Shown in pieces: positions 8,130-15,797 of a stretch of 25,188 nucleotides of DNA. The notes under the pieces were generated by a model that saw only the letters and a list, made by a program, of their open reading frames with translations, had not been told where the DNA came from and ran no database searches. Position 1 is the stretch's first letter. Every line of letters begins with the position of its first letter. A program made the position numbers and the translations under genes. The stretch lies in the NCBI GenBank assembly GCA_030612965.1, contig JAUWMW010000008.1:1-25188 (forward strand). Direction: 5' to 3'. This DNA is from a bacterium. Lineage in GTDB: Bacteria > Zixibacteria > MSB-5A5 > GN15 > FEB-12.

Positions 8130-9101
8130 ATGCGAAAACTATCTGTGCTTACAGCATTCTTGCTGCTGGTGGGGGTCAGTAGTATGAGTAGTGAGCCGGT
8201 ATGCGGTGATATGGATTTCAACGCCAGTATCGACATCGCCGACTTGGTATACCTGGTCGATTACATGTTCTCCGGCGGCCCGCCTCTGCCCTTCCCCCCC
8301 ACCGCCGACTGCGACGGCGACGGTCAGATCGACATCTCGGATTTGGTCTGCTGGGTCGACTGCTGGTTTGTGCTGCCTGATTGCGAACCACTGTGCCCAT
8401 TTGAGGTAATCGACAATCACACCGACAACAGCGGTGGGTGCTTGCCGGAGGAAGGTGGGGACGGCTCACCGCCGTCGGAGCGGGGAATGTACATCGAAGC
8501 TGTCGGTAACGAGATTCACGTATACCACCCGGGGGCATACTACCAGTGCTGTCTCGGCTACTATGTGGAATACTACCAGTTCGGGAATCATATTTTCGGT
8601 TTTGAGACCGACACCAGCGAGTTTTGTGACTGCTATTGCTTTTTTGATCTTGAGTCTGTCATCCACAATCTGTCGCCGGGCGAATACATCGTGACCCTGT
8701 TTGGAATCGAAGGCGACCTGGTGGGCGTTGACACTGCCGTGATTGAAACCGGTATTATCTATGTCACTATCGGTGACTGCCAGATGAAGGACTGGCCGGA
8801 GCAGGGCGACCCGAATGTCAACTACTCATGGTCGGGTGATACACTGAGTATGCATCACCCCAACGGATACTTCAACTGTGCCGCCATACTGGTGGTGGAG
8901 TTCGAGTGGGTAGGTGACACCCTGCGTTTTCACGAGAATAACCTGAACGACATGGTCCCCGTACCGTGCATGTGCTACTACGATATGACTGTCATCGTGG
9001 CCGGCATTCCGGCGGGCACCTACATTGCCGAAATCTACAATCAGGATTATCCCTGGCTGGATGAGTTCCTGCTGGATCGGCAGGTTATCACTCTCCACTG
9101 A
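8130..9101 (+). CDS. Secreted N-terminal dockerin protein with two cysteine-rich repeat domains (paralogue 1)
   Basis: Signal peptide (MRKLSVLTAFLLLVGVSSM), then directly a dockerin-type pair (about residues 25-90: D-F-N-A-S-I-D-I-A-D-L-V-Y-L-V, and D-G-D-G-Q-I-D-I-S-D-L). After a linker come two copies of an unnamed cysteine-rich beta domain. Copy A has Y-Q-C140-C141 ... C166-D-C168-Y-C170-F-F-D-L-E and ends P-G-E-Y-I-V. Copy B has F-N-C250 ... P-C280-M-C282-Y-Y-D and ends A-G-T-Y-I-A-E-I-Y. The even spacing of cysteines suggests disulfides or a metal site. I do not know a function; similar 'CxCxFD' domains occur, as I recall, in FCB lipoproteins. The second dockerin unit is odd (WVDCWF). 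ATG 8130 is preferred over GTG 8127; AGGA lies 8 bases upstream. Confidence 0.85.
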   Translation: MRKLSVLTAFLLLVGVSSMSSEPVCGDMDFNASIDIADLVYLVDYMFSGGPPLPFPPTADCDGDGQIDISDLVCWVDCWFVLPDCEPLCPFEVIDNHTDNSGGCLPEEGGDGSPPSERGMYIEAVGNEIHVYHPGAYYQCCLGYYVEYYQFGNHIFGFETDTSEFCDCYCFFDLESVIHNLSPGEYIVTLFGIEGDLVGVDTAVIETGIIYVTIGDCQMKDWPEQGDPNVNYSWSGDTLSMHHPNGYFNCAAILVVEFEWVGDTLRFHENNLNDMVPVPCMCYYDMTVIVAGIPAGTYIAEIYNQDYPWLDEFLLDRQVITLH

Positions 9102-9162
9102 TGGAGACGAGTTGAGAACAAAGATAGATGGATAGGAGCCGTTTAGATTAGAGGGAAGAATC

Positions 9163-10161
9163 ATGAAAAGGATAACAGTACTGATGTTGACGGTTGCTTC
9201 GGTGGCGTTTGCCGGTAGCGGCATGGCCGCCACCTGTGGCGACATGGACATGAGCGGCAATGTGGATATTTCCGACCTGGTTTACCTAGTCGACCACATG
9301 TTCACCGGCGGACCACCGCTACCTTATCCGCCGACAGCGGATTTCCACTTCGACAGCCAGATCGATATCGCCGACCTGGTCTTCTTTATCGATTACATGT
9401 TTGGAGGCTGCGTACCACCGGCTTGCCCGTTCGATGTGATCACGGACCATTCTGAGGTCGATGCAGCTTGCCGAGACACCACCCTTGGTGACGCTCAGAA
9501 GGAAACGTCTACGGCGTTAGCAACCGGTGATCGTGGCACGCTGAGGGTTGAAGTGATCGGCAACGACGTTCACGTATACCATGATGACGCCTATTACCAA
9601 TGCTGTCTATGGTACTACGTTGACTATAACCTGGCCGGCGACGTGATCACCGGCTTTGAGGCTGACACTGGATGGGAGTGCGATTGCATCTGCTGGTTTG
9701 ATCTTGAGTCCGTCATCTACGACTTGGCTGAGGGTTCATACACTCTCGTTCTGATAGGGATATGGGGTGATACTGTCGGTACCGTGCAGTTCGACATCCC
9801 CGAAAACGGTCCCGTGCTGATCGATTACTGGGACAGCGGCTGCCTGCCACGCTACGGCGCAGATGACACGGCTGAGGTCAATTACTATTACCACGGTGAC
9901 ACGCTCGACATGGAACATCTCAACGGCTATTTCAACTGTGGCGGCATCATTGCCGTAGAGCTCTCCGAGGTGGGAGACACCTTGCGGTTCTACGAGTTCA
10001 ATATCTCCGATGACTGGCAGTACTGCCTGTGTTACTTCATGGTAACTGCAACCGTAATCAATGTCTCGCCTGGTTCGTATGTAGCTGAGGTCTATGCCCG
10101 CGACAATCCTGTGGATCCGATACAACTGGTAGATCGGCAGACGCTGGTGCTGGGGGAGTAG
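9163..10161 (+). CDS. Secreted N-terminal dockerin protein with two cysteine-rich repeat domains (paralogue 2)
   Basis: A full-length paralogue of the gene just upstream, 61 bases after its stop, with its own good ribosome site (GAGGGA, 6 bases before ATG). The order is the same: signal peptide (MKRITVLMLTVASVAFAGSGMA), dockerin pair (about 25-85), linker with CPFDVI, then two cysteine-rich domains. Copy A: C147-C148 and C173-D-C175-I-C177-W-F-D-L-E. Copy B: F-N-C259 and Y-C288-L-C290-Y-F. Conservation is strongest around the cysteines and the Y-H-V-Y/Y-Y-Q-C-C stretch, while the linker differs in length, pointing to an older tandem duplication with constrained domains. Probably co-transcribed from the promoter at 8051. 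Role unknown; being secreted and dockerin-bearing suggests surface or matrix association. Confidence 0.85.
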   Translation: MKRITVLMLTVASVAFAGSGMAATCGDMDMSGNVDISDLVYLVDHMFTGGPPLPYPPTADFHFDSQIDIADLVFFIDYMFGGCVPPACPFDVITDHSEVDAACRDTTLGDAQKETSTALATGDRGTLRVEVIGNDVHVYHDDAYYQCCLWYYVDYNLAGDVITGFEADTGWECDCICWFDLESVIYDLAEGSYTLVLIGIWGDTVGTVQFDIPENGPVLIDYWDSGCLPRYGADDTAEVNYYYHGDTLDMEHLNGYFNCGGIIAVELSEVGDTLRFYEFNISDDWQYCLCYFMVTATVINVSPGSYVAEVYARDNPVDPIQLVDRQTLVLGE

Positions 10162-10439
10162 GAGGTTGGCCCCACCATGAATGGTGGGCCACCCGAGTTT
10201 CTGCAGGATCGCAGGGATCCTGCCCATAGGCGCTGACTTTAGTCCACTGAGACAACAGAAAATGTGTTCCCACCCGGCGTTCCGCCTCTGGCTTCACTCT
10301 GGGTGGGGTACCGGATACTGCCTAAGTTAGCGCGTATGGGATCCTGCCCTACTGAGATTGCCGCGTCGCTGCGACACAGGTGTCTTCGCACCTCGCAATG
10401 ACGCCTTCGAGGAGTATTGATGAACCATCCGGGTCAGGT
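10162..10439. other. Gap between convergent genes filled with repeats
   Basis: No gene is seen. It holds a CCCACCAT/ATGGTGGG hairpin (10168-10190) seven bases after the stop at 10161, possibly a terminator; a second copy of the GCAGGATC/GATCCTGC palindrome (10203-10223); an inverted pair CCCACCC/GGGTGGG (10269-10307); a half copy of the GGATCCTGCCCTACT motif (~10338-10353); and an ATTGC...GCAAT-bounded repeat (10357-10399) of the common 'CTCGCAATGACG' kind. Confidence 0.65.
10203..10223. repeat. Second copy of the GCAGGATC/GATCCTGC palindrome
   Basis: It differs from 1441-1463 mainly in one loop base (G for A) and shares the flanking CCC after the right arm. Confidence 0.7.
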
Positions 10440-12197
10440 CTACTCTATGGACAGATGTCCGAAGGTCGCAGGATCGTAATCAATCGGCGCCTGCCAGTCG
10501 GCAGAACTGTCGAAGCGTTTCTGTTTACGTCGGAAGTTTATGCGCCACGTCTCCCCTTGTTGTCCGGCAGCACCAAGCTGTGCGAACGGGATACGTACTT
10601 CCATCGACCAGAAGGAGTCGGCGCGAACCGTCTTGATCTCAAAGTCACCGTTCCAGTCACGGTCCGCATCATAGTGACCATCATCGTCCCACACAATCAT
10701 CTGATCGAACACGGCACCCAACGGGTTGATGTAAACCTGGTATACTGTGTCGGAACCCTCCACCGGATGGAAAAAATAGCCGACGCAATCCTCACCATAG
10801 ACGGCGCCGTCGCGCTCGGTAACGCCGGCTCGCAGTGAATCGATCATGCTTTCGTGACAGAGGGCGCCAAGATAGAGGTTACTCTCGTCGTGCGCAAAGT
10901 AGAACTGAACCGAGTCGATCTCCATCGCAGTACCGTCCGGACCGAACAACCTTGTTGTCGGATCATGCCAGAGAGCTTCCGAGAGATCACCGTCAATCAC
11001 GGGGCGTGAGGCTGCACCAAAGCATGTTACCTGCCGAGCAACCTGCAAGTCGTGCTGCACTATCACAGACTTATCATCCGCTATGGGAAAGGCAAGTGTC
11101 AAGGTCGGCACCGGATACAAGTCACCGCTTCCGCTGATATCAAAGGTCAACTGTTGTTCCTCGCCCGGCTCCAGCGATACCGCCAGACTGGACGGTCGGA
11201 CGCTCCATCCCGAAGGCACTTCCCAGCGAAGTGTATCCAGTACCGGATACTTATCACTGAGGTTACGAATATCGACAGACAGACCGGCGGCTGATATATC
11301 AAGATCATCCACCACCGGTATGGCGTCGCTGATGGCGACAGCCAACTGCTGAATGCGATCGGTCAGACGCATATTCTCGGCCGTAACATAGTCCCACGGT
11401 TGCACGCTGCTCTTGTCGATCGGAGAGATAGCTATCCCCTGCTCGTCGACAGTCACCCACATGAAATGGTACTGGAGATACTCGAATGTCGAGCGAGCGC
11501 CGCCCCCGGATGATCCAACGCCGGTGTACAGAATACCATCAAGTTCAGCCGTGAAATAACGATGATAATGTCCCGTAAAGACGGCGTCGACTCCGTACTG
11601 CACCAGTAGGTCGTGCAGAGAATCCGACTTGCCCTCGAAGCGGTTCTCGTACCAGAACGGTTTGTGACAGAAAGCGAACGTGAAGGCGGCATCAGCGTGG
11701 TCGGCCAGGTCGTTCACCAGCCAGTTCCACTGCTCCTCCGGGAGTGGCTCGGCCGGACCGCCGCCGCCGGGAGCGTTGTCTATTACAACAAAGTGGCAGT
11801 CGCCATAATCGAATGAGTAATACGGCTCGCCAACATAACGGAGGTAAAACGGCCGCATTACTTCGTTGGTGATGTCATGATTGCCGGGCGTGTAATAGAT
11901 CGGCATGGACAGTCCGTCTACCAGACCCAGGTACTCCTTCCATTCTGAGTTCAACCGGGTGCTGTCTTCGGTGTATCCCTCGATCATGTCACCGACCGTT
12001 ATAACGAAATCCGGGCGAAGGCGCTGGACTTCATCGAGGATTTCTCCGTAGACTCCTTCCACGTGACCGCCGGTGCGGTCACCGACGACAACGAATCGGA
12101 ATGCCGCCGCAACATCTGCCGTCGGCACCATGGCAAGGAGGATAAGGATCGCGAGAACGACTCGTAATCGCGCCTGTGTTTCGCTGGTGTACTTCAT
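10440..12197 (-). CDS. Secreted calcineurin-like metallophosphoesterase with C-terminal CBM9-like domain
   Basis: The 585-residue precursor has a signal peptide (hydrophobic ~11-32, cut near VAAA) and a metallophosphoesterase domain of ~33-260. Metal-ligand motifs in order: GDRT (39-42), GDM (69-71), GNHD (105-108), CHKPF (His178) and GHYH (209-212). The first motif is GDRT rather than the usual GDxH, so one common ligand is absent. A linker domain (~290-390) follows, then a carbohydrate-binding family-9-like/DOMON-type beta domain (~398-585, starting RPVIDGDLSEALW). It probably hydrolyses a phosphoester outside the cytoplasm, perhaps while bound to a surface sugar; substrate unknown. GAGG lies 7 bases before ATG. 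It follows the S9 peptidase by 54 bases in an apparent operon. Confidence 0.87.
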   Translation of the reverse strand: MKYTSETQARLRVVLAILILLAMVPTADVAAAFRFVVVGDRTGGHVEGVYGEILDEVQRLRPDFVITVGDMIEGYTEDSTRLNSEWKEYLGLVDGLSMPIYYTPGNHDITNEVMRPFYLRYVGEPYYSFDYGDCHFVVIDNAPGGGGPAEPLPEEQWNWLVNDLADHADAAFTFAFCHKPFWYENRFEGKSDSLHDLLVQYGVDAVFTGHYHRYFTAELDGILYTGVGSSGGGARSTFEYLQYHFMWVTVDEQGIAISPIDKSSVQPWDYVTAENMRLTDRIQQLAVAISDAIPVVDDLDISAAGLSVDIRNLSDKYPVLDTLRWEVPSGWSVRPSSLAVSLEPGEEQQLTFDISGSGDLYPVPTLTLAFPIADDKSVIVQHDLQVARQVTCFGAASRPVIDGDLSEALWHDPTTRLFGPDGTAMEIDSVQFYFAHDESNLYLGALCHESMIDSLRAGVTERDGAVYGEDCVGYFFHPVEGSDTVYQVYINPLGAVFDQMIVWDDDGHYDADRDWNGDFEIKTVRADSFWSMEVRIPFAQLGAAGQQGETWRINFRRKQKRFDSSADWQAPIDYDPATFGHLSIE

Positions 12198-12251
12198 CAG
12201 AACCTCAACATCTTAGGTCTGTAAGTGTAAACGGGCACAGCGGCCGGTGCA

Positions 12252-14744
12252 TCAATTGTCCTCGGCGCCTGCCTCACCCTTTGTCTTCAAGTGCTCCCTC
12301 GGTTCAGCATTCTTCACATACTTGTCCAGCCATTCGGTCATTTCCCAGAGCATGTGCATGACCGATTCACGACCACGGTATCCATGACTTTCGTGGGGCA
12401 ACATCACCAAACGCGCCGTGGCGCCCTGACCTTTCAGGGCCGAGTAAAAGCGTTTGCTCTGCAGCGGGTAGGTGCCGGAATTGTTGTCGGCCTCTCCATG
12501 AATCAGTAAGATCGGTTCATTCACTTGTTCAGCGTGCATGAACGGTGACATAGCAAAATACACCTCCGGCGCTTCCCAGAGATTGCGCTCTTCCGATTGA
12601 AATCCGAACGGTGTGAGGGTCCGGTTATAGGCGCCGCTACGGGCGATACCGGCCCGGTAAATATCCGAGTGGGCCAGCAGATTGGCCGCCATGAAAGCGC
12701 CGTAGGAATGCCCGCCGATGGCAATACGATCACCATCGGCTACGCCGCGCCGCACGACTTCGTCCACCGCCGCCTGAGCGCTCGATACGAGTTGTTCCAC
12801 ATAGGTATCGTTGGGCTCTTCGTCCCCCTCACCGACAATCGGCATGGTAGGATCATCGAGCACGGCGTATCCATGTACCAGCCACATCAAAGGTGAATGC
12901 GAGCCGATGCGAACAAATCGATACGGTGAATCCGTCACCTGCCCGGCCGCATCGGCACTTTTGAACTCCTGGGGATAGGCCCACATCAGCATCGGGAGTG
13001 GTCCATCCTCGACCTTGTATCCGGGCGGGAGGTATAAAGTAGCCGTCATATCCACGCTATCCTCTCGCTGGTAGCGGATCAACTCCTTCTGAACGTCAAT
13101 CAACTGCGGCGTGGGATGGGGAAACTCAGTCACTGGTCGCAGTGTCTCTTTTCTGAGATCCCGCACGAAGTAGTTGGGAGGCTCGGCAACAGATTCGCGT
13201 CTGGTCAGGAGTAACCGTTTGTTCGCGTCCAGCAAGCGTACCGGATCCTCGTAGTACGGCGCTTCGGAATGAAACAGCCGCTTGGACTCAAGTGTCGTCA
13301 GGTCAAACTCGTCAAGGAATGGTCGATCCCCCTCAGGCGACGCGCCAGCGCCGGAAAGGAAGATAGTTCCGCCGTTGTCGGCCGTTAGCAGCACTGTTCT
13401 GCCTCGTTTCGTACGCGTGTGCAGCGGTCTGCCGGGATCATTGTAGCGGTCCTCCCACGAGCGGTCCATCAACAGCTTCGGCTCAGCTTCCGGCGAACCG
13501 GGTTTGACTTGCCACACTCGAATCTGGCGTGTCTGCCACCACCATTCGGAGACGGCGGCCAGCTTATCATTGCCCCAATCGATGTTGCTGTAGCGAAGCT
13601 TCAGGGTAATCAACGGTATCGGGTTCCCGTCGAAAGGCGCCGACAGCAAGAACAACTGGTCACGCTCGTCCGTCTCGACGCCAGCGTCACCACCATCGAG
13701 AGCCTCCGCCCAGCACAGGGTTGCATCGGCATCGGCGCGCCAACCCACTTCGCGACGGCCGGTGCGGACGGAACCGAATGCCATTGGGATTTCATCGGCC
13801 AGCGGGATATCGGCCACCTCGTAAACAACATTGCCGTCGAGATCCCACACTTCGATCCTTACAGGAAAGCACCAGGCCGGAACGGTGTAAGAAAACGGCC
13901 GATGAATTGTCTCCAGCAGAATATGCTTGCCATCAGGCGACGGGCTGACCCGTTTGATGATACCGGCAGCGCCAATGCTGTTGACCTTACCGTCAAGAGT
14001 CACCCAAACCACCTGCGATGTTAGGTAGTACTCAAAAAGGGCGGCATCGTGTTCATTTTCCAGCAGGTCCTGGTAAGTTCGTGCCGGTGCTTTGCGACCA
14101 AGGTTCTCCTGTATAATTGGGCTGGTCGGAACAACCGGCTCGGCTGGTACTTCCCCCCGGTCGGCGGGCACCGTGCGTACCAGCAGCCTCTTGCTGTCGG
14201 ACAACCATTGGTGCGGACTGCCATAAGCAGCATTAAGCGGCGGCAAATCCAGCCGCTGAGCCGTACCTGATGAAACATCCACTACCCACAGCTCCAAGCC
14301 GTCAGGTCCACGGTTTACGAAAGCGACCTTCTTACCGTCCGGCGACCAGCGCGTATTGGTCACTTTTGCTCCCGACGGCAGCCCGGTGACCCGGCGCTCC
14401 AAACCGTCGGAAATACGCTTCAGCAACAGATCATAGAAGTACCACTCCCGACTGGGACCGTTGCGGCGAGGGTTAATGCGCAGGCCGCCGATGCGCAGTT
14501 CCGGCTGGGCGACTTCCTCAAGCGAGATCAGCGGTGGGTATTTCAGCAACAACATCCACTCGTTGTTTGGACTCAGTGACACTACCGGCGTACGCGGGGA
14601 ATCGGCCAGATCGGCGATTGCCCTGGGTGGCATCTGGTAAGAGTCTGTGTCGACGGCCGTGGTCAGCGCCGGACTGAACAGCAGCGTTGCTAAAGCAATC
14701 AGCCAGATAGAGTTATTGCAATTGATGCGAATTCTCGTGAGCAT
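12252..14744 (-). CDS. Secreted S9D-type prolyl-oligopeptidase-family glutamyl endopeptidase
   Basis: The 830-residue protein has a signal peptide (SIWLIALATLLFSPALTTA), a beta-propeller region with WD40-like SPDGK blades (~50-550) and a C-terminal alpha/beta hydrolase domain. The catalytic triad is visible: Ser680 in GGHSYGAF, Asp753 in GEADNN and His787 in PHESHGY. The stretches ARSGAYNRTLTPFGFQ and LWEAPEVYFAMSPFM closely match, from memory, plant chloroplast glutamyl endopeptidase (MEROPS S9D), so cleavage after acidic residues is likely. The start at 14744 is chosen because GGAGG lies 5-6 bases upstream and fits the promoter at 14785-14813; an open frame reaching 14813 would begin inside that promoter. 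It is first in an operon with the metallophosphoesterase. It probably degrades peptides in the periplasm or outside the cell. Confidence 0.9.
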   Translation of the reverse strand: MLTRIRINCNNSIWLIALATLLFSPALTTAVDTDSYQMPPRAIADLADSPRTPVVSLSPNNEWMLLLKYPPLISLEEVAQPELRIGGLRINPRRNGPSREWYFYDLLLKRISDGLERRVTGLPSGAKVTNTRWSPDGKKVAFVNRGPDGLELWVVDVSSGTAQRLDLPPLNAAYGSPHQWLSDSKRLLVRTVPADRGEVPAEPVVPTSPIIQENLGRKAPARTYQDLLENEHDAALFEYYLTSQVVWVTLDGKVNSIGAAGIIKRVSPSPDGKHILLETIHRPFSYTVPAWCFPVRIEVWDLDGNVVYEVADIPLADEIPMAFGSVRTGRREVGWRADADATLCWAEALDGGDAGVETDERDQLFLLSAPFDGNPIPLITLKLRYSNIDWGNDKLAAVSEWWWQTRQIRVWQVKPGSPEAEPKLLMDRSWEDRYNDPGRPLHTRTKRGRTVLLTADNGGTIFLSGAGASPEGDRPFLDEFDLTTLESKRLFHSEAPYYEDPVRLLDANKRLLLTRRESVAEPPNYFVRDLRKETLRPVTEFPHPTPQLIDVQKELIRYQREDSVDMTATLYLPPGYKVEDGPLPMLMWAYPQEFKSADAAGQVTDSPYRFVRIGSHSPLMWLVHGYAVLDDPTMPIVGEGDEEPNDTYVEQLVSSAQAAVDEVVRRGVADGDRIAIGGHSYGAFMAANLLAHSDIYRAGIARSGAYNRTLTPFGFQSEERNLWEAPEVYFAMSPFMHAEQVNEPILLIHGEADNNSGTYPLQSKRFYSALKGQGATARLVMLPHESHGYRGRESVMHMLWEMTEWLDKYVKNAEPREHLKTKGEAGAEDN

Positions 14745-14784
14745 GATGACCTCCATGGATTTCGAGGTTACGAACGCGAGCGTT

Positions 14785-14813
14785 ACTATAGCTGATTCGA
14801 GGCCCGAGGACAA
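14785..14813 (-). promoter_or_regulatory. Promoter of the S9 peptidase operon
   Basis: On the minus strand, TTGTCC (14808-14813) and TATAGT (14785-14790) have exactly 17 bases between them, 41 bases before the ATG at 14744. Confidence 0.7.
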
Positions 14814-14930
14814 GTCCTTTTGATGTTTGGCCGCCTGCCGTTCTCGTAGTTTCTCTGATAATTCCGATAAACACGGTACATTCTGATGATGTGGCCCACA
14901 CGACAGGGCTTGTTGAAAGAGGTCTCATTT

Positions 14931-14965
14931 GTGGGTGGTGTAGGGCGACCCCGCCCGACACCCAC
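14931..14965. repeat. Hairpin GTGGGTG...CACCCAC with inner GGGCG/CGCCC
   Basis: Nested inverted repeats: outer arms 14931-14937 and 14959-14965, inner arms 14943-14947 and 14952-14956. Likely one more dispersed intergenic repeat. Confidence 0.6.
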
Positions 14966-14981
14966 CTTCCAACTCGTTGGC

Positions 14982-15002
14982 TGTCAGGCGAGTCGCCTGA
15001 CA
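14982..15002. repeat. GTCAGG...CCTGAC-family palindrome with a changed core
   Basis: TGTCAGGCG-AGT-CGCCTGACA, 9-bp perfect arms. It shares the outer GTCAGG/CCTGAC with 521-541, 573-594, 1408-1429 and 1622-1667, but the core pair is CG/CG instead of TTCC/GGAA or AG/CT, so the stem is kept by paired changes. A further 12-bp GC palindrome lies at 15009-15020. Confidence 0.7.
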
Positions 15003-15186
15003 GCACCGGCGCCGCGGCGCATTTCTTCTCATGGTAGAGGGGTTTATCAACAGGCCCGACAGAAGGTCCCGAAATACAGGCAGTAAGGCAAGTTCTCGAC
15101 ATCACCACAATGATGATCGCACGGTCACCGGACCACTCGGCACTCAAACCGGGACGACTAAGAAACAAAATAACTGCATTTTCCTG

Positions 15187-15215
15187 TAGACATTGCGAAA
15201 TTAAACCGATATACT
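15187..15215 (+). promoter_or_regulatory. Promoter of the RRM protein gene
   Basis: TAGACA (15187-15192), 17 bases, TATACT (15210-15215). If used, transcription starts near 15222 and leaves a leader of about 178 bases before the ATG at 15400. Confidence 0.6.
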
Positions 15216-15300
15216 TAATGGTTAAAAATGGTTTCCGTCACTGCTCTTGTCGAGGCTTTGTTGTTTATCCGATCAAATCTCTGATAAAGCTTAATGTGGA

Positions 15301-15399
15301 GACTGACGCGCAATAGTGCGCACTAAGGAGTCTGCCTCAGCGAATCCGATCCCGGTGGGATCAACAGCCGTGTGAGGTCAGACAAAACTGGATGGTAGA
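15301..15399 (+). promoter_or_regulatory. Structured 5' leader of the RRM gene
   Basis: Hairpins in order: GCGCA/TGCGC (15308-15321); a long-range stem GTCTGCCTCA with TGAGGTCAGAC (15330-15339 and 15373-15383, one bulged T), which encloses a perfect GATCCC-GGT-GGGATC hairpin (15348-15362). The only SD-like bases, TGAGG, are inside the stem. This resembles in layout the long regulated leaders of cold-shock genes; no known riboswitch class was recognised. Confidence 0.45.
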
Positions 15400-15717
15400 A
15401 TGAATATCTACATCGGCAACCTGTCGTTTGACACGACAGACGATCAGTTGCGCCAGGCCTTTGAGGGCTTCGGCGAAGTTTCAAGCGTCAACATCATCAA
15501 GGACAAATACACCGGTGAGTCAAGAGGATTTGCCTTCGTGGAGATGTCCGATCAGGAAGCGGCCATGGCTGCTATCAGCGGTCTGAACGGTCAAGACCTG
15601 AATAGCCGCACGTTGAATGTCAACGAAGCGCGCCCGCGCACTGATCGCGGTGGCGGTGGTGGCGGCGGCGGCCGTGGCGGCCGTGGCGGCGGCGACAATC
15701 GCGGTCGGTCCTGGTAA
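15400..15717 (+). CDS. Glycine-rich RRM RNA-binding protein
   Basis: A 105-residue protein with one RNA-recognition motif: RNP2 IYIGNL (3-8) and RNP1 RGFAFVEM (42-49), followed by a basic Gly/Arg-rich tail (RGG-type, ~80-105). Such bacterial RRM proteins bind single-stranded RNA in the cytoplasm and in cyanobacteria are often cold-induced. Length and layout are standard for the family. It has no clear ribosome site immediately before ATG and a long folded leader, consistent with post-transcriptional control (inference). It is monocistronic, ended by the terminator at 15764. Confidence 0.95.
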   Translation: MNIYIGNLSFDTTDDQLRQAFEGFGEVSSVNIIKDKYTGESRGFAFVEMSDQEAAMAAISGLNGQDLNSRTLNVNEARPRTDRGGGGGGGGRGGRGGGDNRGRSW

Positions 15718-15763
15718 AGTATCTCCAGGTCACTGACCAAAATACAGTAAGTTTCTGTGTTTG

Positions 15764-15797
15764 AAGGAGGTCGGCTCTTGCCGACCTCCTTTCTGTT
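15764..15797 (+). terminator. Strong intrinsic terminator of the RRM gene
   Basis: Perfect 12-bp stem AAGGAGGTCGGC/GCCGACCTCCTT (15764-15775, 15780-15791) with TCTT loop, followed by TCTGTTT. A partial copy of the right arm (GCCGACCTAC) recurs at 15806-15815. Confidence 0.85.

Larger units (their letters stand above)
14745..15399. other. 655-base divergent gap: promoters, repeats and a long leader
   Basis: No credible protein gene is seen. From left to right: the promoter of the S9 operon, palindromic repeats (14931-14965, 14982-15002, 15009-15020), then the promoter and ~178-base leader of the RRM gene. Confidence 0.7.

Noticed and set aside
13419..14024. 201-codon plus-strand open frame inside the S9 peptidase gene
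   Set aside because: Antisense to a well-supported gene, with no domain or start signal.
14745..14813. Upstream start of the S9 peptidase at 14813
   Set aside because: It falls inside the -35 box of a 17-spaced promoter; the ATG at 14744 has GGAGG and gives a normal signal peptide.
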